A stretch of DNA of 55,009 nt from JAMOQA01 sp964420365 (GCA_964420365.1 CAYQTA010000020.1:1-55009); one strand, 5' to 3'; shown: positions 17,628-26,526, counted from the first letter of the stretch. Translations and numbers: made by a program. The notes: generated by a model from the letters alone, not told the origin.

Positions 17628-19160
17628 TCAGCGCCGCCTCCGCGCCAGCGGGGCGGCCGCGCCGGCGGCGACCAGGAGGAGCAGGAGGCCGACGAGCCAG
17701 TCGCCGTGGCGGGAGTAGAAGGTCGGGGCGCCACCGACGGGCACCTCGCCGCGCAGCACCGTTCGCCGGAAGAGCCCGGTGTGTTCGCGCAGGCGACCGT
17801 CCGGCCCCGCCACCGAGGAGACACCGGAGTTGGCCGCCCGCACGACGGGGACGTTTTCCTCGCGGGCACGCGCGGCGGCCATGCGGGCATGCCAGGGAGC
17901 GAAGAGAGACCTTCCCCACCAGGCGTCGTTGGTCAGCACCGCGAGGACGTTCGCTCCCTCTCGCCGGAACCTCCGGGCGAGGGCCGGGTAGAGTCCCTCG
18001 TAGCACACGAGGGCGCCGATTCGCGCGTTGCCGACCCGGAAGACGGTCGCGCGGGGACCGGGCGAGAAGTTCCCGAGCATCGTCAGGTACCCGCCCCCGG
18101 AACGGTCCCGCCGCGCCGGGTCCCAGCCGAACAGGCGCGCGAACGGGACCCCCTCGGCAAACGGGAGCAGGTGGATCTTGCCGTACCAGTCGACGGCCCC
18201 GCGACGGGGATCGACGAGGACGACGCCGTTGTAGAGACCGGTCACCCGCCGGCCCCGGTGCCGGGCGATCTCGCACCCGTAGAGGATCGGCACCCCGACC
18301 TCGCTGGAGATCGCCTCGACGTCCGGGTCGCGCAGGGGGGCACCTTCCGGCCAGAGCAGGTGGCCGGGGCGCGCGGTCTCCGGCCACAGGACCAGGTCGG
18401 TCCCCTCGGCCGCCCGCCGGGTGAGGGCCCGGAGCAGCTCCAGGTTCACGCCGCGCCGTGCCCGGTCGAGCTTCTCCTCGACGGTCAGGGAGGGCTGTAC
18501 GATCCCCACCCGCAGCACCGCCCCGCCGTGGTCCGGCGAGGTCAGCAGGCCGGTCACCGGCGGGAGCAGCCAGAGGACGGTGACCGCGACGAGCAGGGCG
18601 GCGCGCCGGCGGACGGGGAGGCCGGGCAGCAGGGCGGTCTCGACCCCCCAGCCGACGAGGAAGACGAGCAGGCTGACGGCGAAGGGGCCGGTGACGGGGG
18701 TCCAGGCGAGGAATGCCGGTGCCGTGCCGAACGCGTGGGCGAGGAGGTCGGCGGGAAAGGACAGGTCGCCCAGGGTCCGGACGTACTCCAGCAGGGCGTA
18801 GAGCACGGCGAGCCAGGCGCCCCGCGGGATCCCCGACCATCGCTCCAGCCGCCAGGCGCCCCAGGACTCGAGGACGGCGAACGGCAGGATGTACGCGATC
18901 GCCAGCAGGTAGAAGGCGATCGCCAGGGGGGAATACCGGAGCAGCCAGAGGAGGAAGTGGGCGGCGACGGCGTACCGTGCCGCGCCGAACACCAGCCCGG
19001 CCAGCACCGCTTCCCTTCCCGTGGTGACCCCGCGCAGGGCACGCTGGGCGAGGGCCGCCCCGAGGAAGATCGCCGGGGCCAGGCCGAGGGGGAGCCAGCA
19101 CAGCGAGCCGACGGCTCCCCCCGCCGCGGCGAGGGCCAGGAGCCGACGGCGACGGGTCAC
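17628..19160 (-). CDS. lnt: Apolipoprotein N-acyltransferase
   Basis: Inner-membrane enzyme that adds the third acyl chain to the N-terminal Cys of lipoproteins. The 510-residue protein has the usual layout: N-terminal membrane helices (~1-220), a periplasmic nitrilase-fold domain (~225-470) and a last helix near the C-terminus (WLVGLLLLLVAAGAAAPL). The Glu-Lys-Cys triad is E261 (LVLWPETARPGH), K328 (YGKIHLLPFAE) and C386 (ALVCYEGLYP). GTG 19160 overlaps the fabF stop by four bases (GTGA), showing translational coupling. Its presence implies a Gram-negative envelope with triacylated lipoproteins. Confidence 0.95.
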   Translation of the reverse strand: MTRRRRLLALAAAGGAVGSLCWLPLGLAPAIFLGAALAQRALRGVTTGREAVLAGLVFGAARYAVAAHFLLWLLRYSPLAIAFYLLAIAYILPFAVLESWGAWRLERWSGIPRGAWLAVLYALLEYVRTLGDLSFPADLLAHAFGTAPAFLAWTPVTGPFAVSLLVFLVGWGVETALLPGLPVRRRAALLVAVTVLWLLPPVTGLLTSPDHGGAVLRVGIVQPSLTVEEKLDRARRGVNLELLRALTRRAAEGTDLVLWPETARPGHLLWPEGAPLRDPDVEAISSEVGVPILYGCEIARHRGRRVTGLYNGVVLVDPRRGAVDWYGKIHLLPFAEGVPFARLFGWDPARRDRSGGGYLTMLGNFSPGPRATVFRVGNARIGALVCYEGLYPALARRFRREGANVLAVLTNDAWWGRSLFAPWHARMAAARAREENVPVVRAANSGVSSVAGPDGRLREHTGLFRRTVLRGEVPVGGAPTFYSRHGDWLVGLLLLLVAAGAAAPLARRRR

Positions 19161-20464
19161 GGCGTCTCCAGGACCAGGCAGGCGTTGTGCCCGCCGAACC
19201 CGAAGGAGTTCGAAAGGGCGACGCCCGGACCGATCGGCGTGTTCTCCCGGGGGAGAGGGACCAGGTCGCATTCCGGGTCGACCTGCTCCAGGTTGACGCA
19301 GCGGTGCGCGATCCCCTCGGCGAGCGACAGGGCGGTGACGATCGCTTCCAGTCCCCCGGAGCCCCCGATCGCGTGCCCGGTCATCGCCTTGGTCGAGGAG
19401 ACGACGATCCCGTCCGCCGCCGGGCCGAGCGCCCGGCGGATCGCCCGTGCCTCCGACGGGTCGTTGAGGCGGGTCGCCGTTCCGTGCGCGTTCACGTAGA
19501 CGACGTCGGCGGGCCGGCGACCGGAGCTCTCCAGGGCGGCGCGCATCACCCGGACGACCTGGTCTCCGTCGGGGGCGAGGGCCATCATCGAGTGGGCGTC
19601 GCAGGTGGCGGCGTAGCCGGTCACCCGCGCGAGGATCCGCGCGTTCCGGGCGCGGGCGTGGTCCTCCCTCTCGAGGACGAGGATCCCGGCGCCGTCGGCC
19701 ATCACGAACCCGTCCCGGTCCCGATCGAACGGCCGGGACGCGTGCTCCGGGTCGTCGTTCCGGCGGGAGACCGTGCGCAGCACGTCGAAACCGATCAGGG
19801 AGAAACCGTCCACGTCCCCGAGAGCCTTCTCCACGCCACCGGTCACCACCAGGTCGAGTTCCCCGTCCCGGAGCAGGCGGAAGGCGTCGCCGATCGCCAT
19901 CGTTCCCGCCGCGCAGGCCGTGGTCACCGCCTTGCACTCCCCGCGCAGGCCGAACTTGATCGCCACCTGCCCGGCAGGCGCGTTGGGGATCAGCATCGGG
20001 ACGGCGTAGCGGTACGTTCCCTTGATCGCCCGTTCCCGGAGCCACTGGGTGTGGGAGGACTCGACGGAGCTGATTCCGCCGATCCCGGTCCCGATCACCG
20101 TGCCGGCCCGCTCCGGGTCGATTCCCGGGAGGGCGTACCGGTTCCGGCGCTCGTCCACCAGCCCGGGGCGGAGCCCGGCGTCCTCGAGGGCCATCCGGGC
20201 GGCGGCCAGCGCAAGGACCGTCACGGGATCGAGCAGCCGGGCCTCCGCCGGGTCCAGGAGGGCGTCTTCCGGTGCCGGCCGATCGACCGGCGCGCCGACC
20301 AGGCACCGGAACGGCGGCGCCGTCGCCCAGGGGAAGCCCAGGGCGCGGGTTCCCGTCCGGCCCTCGAGAACCGCCCGCCAGAACTCGTCCCGGCCCCGCC
20401 CGTTCGCGGCGATCGGGCCGACTCCCGTGACGACCACGGGATGGGGTTGGGCTCGACGTGCCAT
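19157..20464 (-). CDS. fabF: 3-oxoacyl-[ACP] synthase II (beta-ketoacyl-ACP synthase)
   Basis: Condensing enzyme that extends acyl-ACP with malonyl-ACP in fatty acid synthesis. The Cys-His-His triad is present: C184 in TACAAGTMAIG, H327 in NAHGTAT and H364 in GHAIGGSGG; the C-terminal SNSFGFGGHNA is intact. 435 residues, slightly longer than E. coli FabF (~412). ATG 20464 follows GGAGGA. There is no acyl-carrier-protein gene beside it, so it may be a stand-alone FabF or serve a dedicated lipid. First gene of an operon with lnt and a plsC-type gene. Confidence 0.92.
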   Translation of the reverse strand: MARRAQPHPVVVTGVGPIAANGRGRDEFWRAVLEGRTGTRALGFPWATAPPFRCLVGAPVDRPAPEDALLDPAEARLLDPVTVLALAAARMALEDAGLRPGLVDERRNRYALPGIDPERAGTVIGTGIGGISSVESSHTQWLRERAIKGTYRYAVPMLIPNAPAGQVAIKFGLRGECKAVTTACAAGTMAIGDAFRLLRDGELDLVVTGGVEKALGDVDGFSLIGFDVLRTVSRRNDDPEHASRPFDRDRDGFVMADGAGILVLEREDHARARNARILARVTGYAATCDAHSMMALAPDGDQVVRVMRAALESSGRRPADVVYVNAHGTATRLNDPSEARAIRRALGPAADGIVVSSTKAMTGHAIGGSGGLEAIVTALSLAEGIAHRCVNLEQVDPECDLVPLPRENTPIGPGVALSNSFGFGGHNACLVLETP

Positions 20465-20686
20465 CGGGTCCTCCCTGGTGACGATCCCGGCGGGCCGTGC
20501 CGGCCGGGATCCGGGGGGTTCCCGAACGGTACGATGTCGCCCGGGGCGGGGCAAGAGCCCGTCGCCGGCGCCGGTTTCCCGGTTGCGCGGGGCCGGCCTC
20601 CGCCGTACGAGAAAGGAGCCGTCGCCGGCGCGTGGGGAGGATCGTGCCGGGCGGACCCGGGGAGGGGACGGAGGAGGGTGGGGCAC

Positions 20687-21787
20687 GTGTCTCCCGGTCT
20701 CGAATCGGCCTGGAATCGCCTGCGCAGGATGCTCCTTCCCGCGGCCACCCTGGTGCTGGTCGCCGGCGTTTCCGTCGGCGTGGCGGGGGCGGGCCTCGGT
20801 TCCGCCGCCGCCCTCCTGACGGGGGTCGCCGCCGGGATGGTGGCCGGGGGCGTGCTCACCTGGCTGCGGGAACGGCGCGCCGCGCAGGAGGCGGAGCTGG
20901 CCGAGCGGGCGGCCGCGGAGGCGCGCCGGGAGGCCTCCTGGCGCCTGTTCTGGGAGGCCTCCTCCGATATGCGCCCCGGCGCCTGGGGGCGCCGGGACCT
21001 CGAGACGCTCCGGCTGCTCGCCCTGAACACCGGGAGGGGAGAAGTTCCCGGTCCGCGCCTCGCGGTAAGGCTGCGGGATGCGACCTCCCGGGTCCTGGCC
21101 GGGGCGGCCGACCGGCTGGGAGACCTGCTGGTCACGGCCAGGCAACTCGCCCCCGAGCACCGGGCACTCGCGCGCCTCGAGGAGGCGATCCTGGCCCTGG
21201 TCGAACAGCTCGAGGGAGCGGCGTGCGTGCCGGGTGAACCGGTGCCCTTCGACCCGGACGAGGTCGCCCGGGCCTGCACGCTGGCCCTCGAGGCGGCCGA
21301 CCTGCTCCGGCAGGACCTGGGGAACCGGGTCGTGGCCGATCTCCGCGCGGTGCTCGGATGGCTTGCCCGGGAACGCCTCGCGGCGGAGGTGGCGCGGGGC
21401 GAGATCGTGTTCCCGGGGCCGGGCGGGCCGGAGGCGCCGGCGGGCAGCGGGCGGCTGCTGGTCGTCGCCCGTCCCCCGGACCTGGTCGCCACCCTGGACG
21501 AGGCCCTCGGTCGCGCCCTCTCCTACGGGGAACCGGTGGGACCGGTCCGGGTGGAACTCGAGGAGTCGCCGGACGGGCGGGCGGTCCTCGCGATCGGGTG
21601 GCGGTCGGCGGACCGGCTGGCGATGGAGCCCCGCAAGGTGCTGCAGCCCCTCCTTCTCCTCCGGGCCTACGGGGCCGACGTCCGGGTCGAGGAGGAACCC
21701 CGCGAGGGCCGCGTTTCCCTTCTCCTCGAGCTCGACGTCGTGCAGGCGGCGCGCCGGGAGCGGGAGCTGAAAGCCCGCCTCGGCTGA
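20687..21787 (+). CDS. Membrane-anchored hypothetical protein with helical and ATPase-like region
   Basis: I do not recognise this 366-residue protein. Two membrane helices lie near the N-terminus (LLPAATLVLVAGVSVGVAG and AAALLTGVAAGMVAGGVL), then a charged helix (residues ~55-80), an all-helical middle (~100-240) and an alpha/beta C-terminus (~260-360). The segment PDLVATLDEALGRALSYGE followed by VRVELEESPDGRAVLAIGW has the rhythm of a histidine-kinase ATPase domain (an N-box-like helix, then strands), but it lacks an N-box Asn and any DxGxG, so it would not bind ATP normally. GTG 20687 is chosen because GAGGAGGG lies 8 nt before it; GTG 20678 would abut that site. It is divergent from fabF and convergent with the S9 peptidase gene. 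Confidence 0.7.
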   Translation: MSPGLESAWNRLRRMLLPAATLVLVAGVSVGVAGAGLGSAAALLTGVAAGMVAGGVLTWLRERRAAQEAELAERAAAEARREASWRLFWEASSDMRPGAWGRRDLETLRLLALNTGRGEVPGPRLAVRLRDATSRVLAGAADRLGDLLVTARQLAPEHRALARLEEAILALVEQLEGAACVPGEPVPFDPDEVARACTLALEAADLLRQDLGNRVVADLRAVLGWLARERLAAEVARGEIVFPGPGGPEAPAGSGRLLVVARPPDLVATLDEALGRALSYGEPVGPVRVELEESPDGRAVLAIGWRSADRLAMEPRKVLQPLLLLRAYGADVRVEEEPREGRVSLLLELDVVQAARRERELKARLG

Positions 21788-21856
21788 GACACCCGGGGCG
21801 GACGGCGCCACCGGCGGCCGGTGTCCCGCCCGGTGGCTGCCGCCGCGGCGCCCGGG

Positions 21857-23965
21857 TCAGTCTTCCTGCTCTTCTTCTTCCGCCGGGAACGGGTAGGCGA
21901 GGTCCCACGGGGGAGGGGTCCGCTCGCCCCGGGCGAGGAAGTGATCGAACCAGCGCATCATCCGGAGGTTGTAATCGAACCGGGACGCCGCGCGCCGGTT
22001 GCCGTGTCCCTCTCCCGGGTACCGCACCAGGCGCACCGGCGTCTTCCCCCAGAACTTGAGCGCCCGGTACAGCTCCATCGACTGGCCCGGGTCGACCCTC
22101 CGGTCCTCCTTGCCCCCGAGGATCAGGAGGGGCGTGCGCGCGTCCCTGGCGTGCAGCACCGGGCTCCGGTCGAGGAAGAGTTCCAGGTTCTCGTAGGGTG
22201 TCGTCAGCCAGTGCACCAGCTCCATCTCCTTCGGGATGTCGGTCGTGCCGACCTTGGAGAGCTGGTCGGAGATCCCGACGAACATCACCGCGGCACGGAA
22301 ACGGGAGGACCACCGCGTGGCCGCCCACCCGGTGAAGAAACCACCGTAGCTGCCGCCCGTGATGCCGACCCGGTCGGGATCCGCGAGGCCGATGGCGACC
22401 ACGTGATCGATGCCGGCGAGGACGTCCTCGAATTCCTTTCCGCCGCCGTCCCCCTGGTCCGCCTTCGAGAACGCGACGCCGTAGCCGGTGCTGCCCCTGT
22501 AGTTGGGATAGAGGACCGCGTAGCCGCGGCCCGCCGCCACCTGGCCGGGGGTGGCGTACCGGGTCAGCCACCCGTTGCGGTAATGGCTCTCCGGCCCGCC
22601 GTGGCAGACGACGATGAGCGGAACCCTCGTGCCCTCTTCCCGCGCGACGGGGTGGATCAGCAACCCCTCGATCTCGAGCCCGTCCTTCGCCTTCCATCGG
22701 ACGATCTCCTGGCGGCCGAGACGCCGCTCGGAGAGCCAGGGATTGAGGTGGGTGAGGCGAAGCGGATCTCCCTCACCGGGGCGGAAGGTGAACAGCTCCC
22801 GGGGATGGGTCGGCGACTCGCCGACCAGGGCGAGCCGCTCACCGGCCGCGTCCGCGCTCATCCCCGCGTAGACCGGGTCCGTGGAATCGAGCAGGGTCTC
22901 CATCCCGCTGCCATCCGGGCGCACCCGGCCGATCCGGGAGCCCGTCCCGACGTCGGCAAGCCAGAGGATCGTCCCGTCCGTCGCCACGGAAAAGGTGACG
23001 ACGTGCCCGGTGTCGGCGAGGGAGGGAAGCAGGTCCCGGGGCTCGCCGCCCGTGGCCGGAACGGCCATCAGCCGGCCTTCCTTCGGGTCGTGGATGTCCG
23101 CCCCGGACACCAGCACGATCGTGCTGCCATCCGGCGTCCAGCCGAACTTCCCGAGCTTGCCCGGGTTCTCGATCTTCGCCAGCACCCTGCCGCTCCCGGC
23201 GTCGATCACGTGCAGGCGGCGGAACATGTACCGGTCGTCGGTGAGCGGTCGCGGTGACAGGTCGACGAGCAGCCTCGTTCCATCCGGGCTCCACCGGACG
23301 TGCCAGGGTTGTCCGGGAAGGTCCTCGAGCGGGCGAGGGGAACCCGTTTCCGCGCCCGGTGCGAGGGGGTCTTCCGGGAGATCGACCACGTAGACATGCC
23401 GGGGCTGCCAGTCCTCCTCGAAGATCTCCTGGTCGAATCCCTTCTTCCGCAACTCCTTCCGCTCCCGCGGGACCGGCTCGGCGGCGACGAAGGCGATGCG
23501 CCGGCCGTCCGGGCTCCAGTCGAACGCCTGGATCGCGCTCGCGAACGAGACGAGCCGCACGGACTCGCCGCCGTCCGCCGGGAGCGCCCAGATCGACGCG
23601 TGATCGTCGTCGCCCCGCTTCGCGAGGTAGGCGAGCCAGCGCCCGTCCGGCGACCAGGCGAGGGACGAGGCGCGCACGTCCGGTGGCAGCCAGCGCCGGG
23701 TCCGGGGTTCCTCTCCGAGGGTCGTCACGAACAGGGGCAGGCGCACCGGCCCGTCGTCGTCCTTCCCCGGGATCCGCGGGTCGGCGAGCCTCCAGGCGAC
23801 CCGGCTGCCGTCCGGCGAGAGCGTCGCATCGACCACGTACCGGGTCCGGGCGACGTCCATCTCGTCCAGGGTCCGCGGGGTCGTCGCGCCGAGGGCCGGC
23901 AGCAGGCAGCCGAGAACGATGGCCGGGACGATGGCGTGCAGGAACGAGCGGAGCGGTCTCTTCAT
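21857..23965 (-). CDS. Secreted S9 family prolyl oligopeptidase/acylaminoacyl peptidase
   Basis: 702 residues: signal peptide (~1-27, ending ALGA), a seven-bladed propeller built of SPDG repeats (SPDGSRVAW, SPDGRWLAY, SPDGRRIAF, SPDGTRLLV, TPDGSTIVL), and a C-terminal alpha/beta hydrolase domain (~450-690). The catalytic triad is S539 in GGSYGG, D621 in GGKEDRRVD and H654 in GEGHG. The family cleaves short peptides, often after acylated or C-terminal dipeptides. The tail is very acidic (AEEEEQED). ATG 23965 overlaps the preceding gene's stop by four bases (ATGA), so the two are one operon. Confidence 0.93.
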   Translation of the reverse strand: MKRPLRSFLHAIVPAIVLGCLLPALGATTPRTLDEMDVARTRYVVDATLSPDGSRVAWRLADPRIPGKDDDGPVRLPLFVTTLGEEPRTRRWLPPDVRASSLAWSPDGRWLAYLAKRGDDDHASIWALPADGGESVRLVSFASAIQAFDWSPDGRRIAFVAAEPVPRERKELRKKGFDQEIFEEDWQPRHVYVVDLPEDPLAPGAETGSPRPLEDLPGQPWHVRWSPDGTRLLVDLSPRPLTDDRYMFRRLHVIDAGSGRVLAKIENPGKLGKFGWTPDGSTIVLVSGADIHDPKEGRLMAVPATGGEPRDLLPSLADTGHVVTFSVATDGTILWLADVGTGSRIGRVRPDGSGMETLLDSTDPVYAGMSADAAGERLALVGESPTHPRELFTFRPGEGDPLRLTHLNPWLSERRLGRQEIVRWKAKDGLEIEGLLIHPVAREEGTRVPLIVVCHGGPESHYRNGWLTRYATPGQVAAGRGYAVLYPNYRGSTGYGVAFSKADQGDGGGKEFEDVLAGIDHVVAIGLADPDRVGITGGSYGGFFTGWAATRWSSRFRAAVMFVGISDQLSKVGTTDIPKEMELVHWLTTPYENLELFLDRSPVLHARDARTPLLILGGKEDRRVDPGQSMELYRALKFWGKTPVRLVRYPGEGHGNRRAASRFDYNLRMMRWFDHFLARGERTPPPWDLAYPFPAEEEEQED

Positions 23966-25002
23966 CGGGCACCTCGCGACGGTCCCTTCTGCCGGGGCAG
24001 GGGGATCGCCCCCGGGAGCTTCAACCGGGGAAGGGTGTAGTCCGGGTCGATCGGGCCGGGGAACAGGAAGCACGTCACCGGTTCCTTCCCCGGGACCTCG
24101 AACGTGACGCGGTCACCGCCGCACAGGGCGAAGCGGCGGCCGACGAGAACGGCGGCCTCGTCGGGGGGTGGCTGCATCCGCGGGATCCGTTCGTACTGGA
24201 ACCTGACGTCGTGCAGCCGGGGTTCCTGCTGGACCTCCGCGAGCAGGCGCGCCAGCGGAAGGCCGAGCGGGTACCAGTTCCAGGCGAAGACGAGGTGGTC
24301 TTCCCTCACGGGGCGGCGCCACTCGTCCCCGTCACCCGCCTGGTAGTAGTAGCCGACGAACCGGGGCACCAGGGGCGGTGACGGGAGCGCCGGCAGCTCG
24401 ATCCACCGTGGATCCTCGGCCTCCCACCGGAAGCGGGCCCCGTGGAGATCGGTGACGGTCCACTTCCGCGCGCGGTCGGTGACGGTGATCTCGGTGCCGT
24501 CGGTGAGCCGGAGCACGAGCTCGTGGTTCACCGAGTAGGACCAGTTTCGACCACCCCGGGTGACCACCATCAGCATCTCGCCCCGGCGCGTGACCTGGGT
24601 CGTGGTTCCCGAGGGTGTCGTGATCGTCGCCCGGAGACGTCCGCCCGCCGCTCGTCCGAGGCGCAGCCGGTGGCCCAGGGGAGTGACCACGTCGTTCCCG
24701 TCCTTCCGCATCCGCGGCAGGTCGGGGTCCGGGAGGAGCGTGCCTCCCCGGAGCACCAGGGAGAAGCTCGTCCCGTCGTTCCGGTGGATCGTGATCCGCG
24801 TCCCCTCCGGGAGCGACTCCAGGTAGGCCTTGCCGGCGGCCAGGTGCCGTTCGAACCGGAAGGCGGGCGCCACCGGTTCGCCGACCGCCACGGACGCCTC
24901 GCCGGTGGCCGGCGGGGGAGCGTCCGCGCCGGCGACGGCGGGAGGAAGCGGAGCGAGTGACAGGAAGAGGACGATCGACGGGATCCAGCGGGTTCTGCTC
25001 AT
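23962..25002 (-). CDS. Secreted hypothetical protein, operon partner of S9 peptidase
   Basis: 346 residues with a signal peptide (IPSIVLFLSLAPLPPAVAGA). No family is recognised. The middle is rich in beta-strand-like repeats with a charged residue at the turn (TRITIHRNDGTSF, LRATITTPSGTTT, LVLRLTDGTEITVTDRA), followed by a Trp/Tyr-rich region (FVGYYYQAGDGDEW, FAWNWYPLG) and a Pro-rich C-terminus. It looks like a periplasmic beta-rich protein, possibly binding a surface or polymer. There is no ribosome site; TACAAT sits 7 nt before ATG 25002. Translation-coupled to the S9 peptidase. Confidence 0.7.
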   Translation of the reverse strand: MSRTRWIPSIVLFLSLAPLPPAVAGADAPPPATGEASVAVGEPVAPAFRFERHLAAGKAYLESLPEGTRITIHRNDGTSFSLVLRGGTLLPDPDLPRMRKDGNDVVTPLGHRLRLGRAAGGRLRATITTPSGTTTQVTRRGEMLMVVTRGGRNWSYSVNHELVLRLTDGTEITVTDRARKWTVTDLHGARFRWEAEDPRWIELPALPSPPLVPRFVGYYYQAGDGDEWRRPVREDHLVFAWNWYPLGLPLARLLAEVQQEPRLHDVRFQYERIPRMQPPPDEAAVLVGRRFALCGGDRVTFEVPGKEPVTCFLFPGPIDPDYTLPRLKLPGAIPLPRQKGPSRGAR

Positions 25003-25009
25003 GGACCGG

Positions 25010-25015
25010 ATTGTA
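25010..25015 (-). promoter_or_regulatory. Candidate -10 box placed for a leaderless transcript
   Basis: On the minus strand TACAAT (five of six matches to TATAAT) lies exactly 7 nt before ATG 25002, and no ribosome site is present. A start of transcription at about the ATG is expected from such placement. Confidence 0.35.
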
Positions 25016-25087
25016 CCCGCCCGCGGCGACCCGGGCAGGCCGGTGCTATCCTCTCGATCCGGGGCGGGATGCCCCCGGGGGTCACCG

Positions 25088-25912
25088 ATGGCCGAACGAC
25101 CGCGACGGAGTGCCGACGAACTGGTCCGGTTGGCGCGCATGGCGTACGACGCCGGCGACCATGCCGAGGCGGAAGCGCTGGCCCGGCGTGCCCTGATGCT
25201 CTCGCCGGCGTCCGCGGACGCCCGGCAGGTGGCGGCGTCGGCAGTCATCGAACAGGGCCGGTACGGCGAGGCGATCCCCTGGCTCGAGGAACTGCTCGAG
25301 GAGGATCCCCACGACGTCGTCGTCCTCGCCGATCTCGGCCTCTGTCTCTACGAGCTGTGCGAGTTCGAGGATGCGGAGGCGATCCTCGCCCGGGCTCTCG
25401 AGATCGAGCCCTCCGATCCCCAGGCGTGCTACTGGATGGGACTCTGCGTCGAGCGGCGGGGGGAGTGGGACCTGGCCGACGAGTACTTCCTCCGCGCGCA
25501 CTCCGTCGACCCGGAGGCCTACCCGCGTCCCGTCCGCTGGAGCGCCGACGAGTTCGACGACGCGGTGGAGGAGGCGATCGCCGACCTGCCCGTGCTGATG
25601 CGCGAGGCGCTGGACCGGCTGCAGCTCGTCGTCCGCGACCTGCCGGACGAGGAAGACCTGCTCGCCTTCGATCCGCCCCTCGACCCGTGTCTCTACGGGC
25701 TCTTCCCCGGCATCCCGCTCCCCGACCGGGAGGAGGACGTGGAGCCGGAACTGGACGTTCTCTTCCTCTACAAGCGCAACCTCGAGCGCATGTGCCCCGG
25801 GTTCGACGTGCTGGTCCGGGAGATCCGCCTCACCCTGCTCTACGAGGTGGGACACTTCCTCGGCCTCGACGGCGTGGCCCTCGCCGAGGAGGAGGAGCGC
25901 GGGCGCTCCTGA
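25088..25912 (+). CDS. TPR protein with zincin-like domain lacking the first metal His
   Basis: 274 residues: four or five TPR-like helical pairs (~5-150; for example AEALARRALMLSP, AIPWLEELLEEDP, AEAILARALEIEP), then a domain resembling the PF06262 zincin family (~155-274; EAIADLPVLM, VVRDLPDEEDLL, DPCLYGLFPGIPL and VREIRLTLLYEVGHFLGL). The expected HExxH reads YEVGH at Y252-H256, so the first zinc ligand is Tyr while Glu and the second His remain. It is either an inactive adaptor or has altered metal binding. ATG 25088 follows a weak GGGGG. A TATCCT at 25047-25052 may be its -10 box. Confidence 0.8.
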   Translation: MAERPRRSADELVRLARMAYDAGDHAEAEALARRALMLSPASADARQVAASAVIEQGRYGEAIPWLEELLEEDPHDVVVLADLGLCLYELCEFEDAEAILARALEIEPSDPQACYWMGLCVERRGEWDLADEYFLRAHSVDPEAYPRPVRWSADEFDDAVEEAIADLPVLMREALDRLQLVVRDLPDEEDLLAFDPPLDPCLYGLFPGIPLPDREEDVEPELDVLFLYKRNLERMCPGFDVLVREIRLTLLYEVGHFLGLDGVALAEEEERGRS

Positions 25913-26104
25913 CGGATATTGCCGCCGGGGTGACCGCCCTTCGTTGCCCCCGTGCCGCGTCACCTGTTTCCTGCCGCCGTTTTTCGCTTGCCTTGGACGG
26001 CTTCCCGCGTACTACCATACCGCCGCGCGGAGGTGCCCCGTCCTCCCTCTCGTCCTGCCGACGGGCCGGGTCGGGGTGCCGAGCGGCAGGAGAGAGGAGG
26101 AGAG

Positions 26105-26464
26105 ATGGCCCGCAAGAGGATCACCGTCCTGCTGACCGTCTTCGCCCTTGCGATCGCTGGTGCCGGGCTGTTCGCGGCATGGGCCGCCGGGGAAGGATGC
26201 GAGGATGCCTGCCAGGCCGACTACGCGGACGACGTCGCCGCCTGCGACGCGGTCTACGAGCAGGCGCTGGCCGACCTGGCCGCGGAGCGGGAGCAGTGCA
26301 TCGCCGAGGCCGGGTGGAACTGGCTCGAGCGGATGCGCTGCGAGACCGCGTACGAGTCCGGGAAGGACCATGCCGAGGCGGACCGGAACCGCTGCTACAA
26401 CGAGGCCTCGGACGCGTACGCCGACTGCCTGATCGGTTGCCAGTCCAGCCCGAGCGCTCCCTGA
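26105..26464 (+). CDS. Small secreted eight-cysteine protein with mirror-symmetric Cys spacing
   Basis: 119 residues, not matched to a family I know. A signal peptide (~1-28, FALAIAGAGLFAAWAA) is followed by an Ala/Glu/Asp-rich, mostly helical chain. Cysteines are at 32, 36, 47, 65, 79, 97, 108 and 112. The gaps between them are 3-10-17-13-17-10-3, a perfect palindrome; every pair sums to 144, centring on N72 inside WNW. This predicts an antiparallel helical hairpin with four rungs of disulfides (32-112, 36-108, 47-97, 65-79). The outer CX3C pairs resemble alpha-hairpinins and small Tim proteins. ATG 26105 follows GAGAGGAGGAG. It is separated from msrA by a perfect hairpin. Confidence 0.8.
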   Translation: MARKRITVLLTVFALAIAGAGLFAAWAAGEGCEDACQADYADDVAACDAVYEQALADLAAEREQCIAEAGWNWLERMRCETAYESGKDHAEADRNRCYNEASDAYADCLIGCQSSPSAP

Positions 26465-26526
26465 CGCCTTCCGGTGGCCGCTACGAGAAACCGGTACACG
26501 AGGGTGCAGGTCGCGGGTTCGTGCAG

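Noticed and set aside
25007..25052. Classic -35/-10 pair TTGTAC/TATCCT before the TPR gene.
   Set aside because: The two boxes are 30 nt apart; only the TATCCT is kept as a possible -10.
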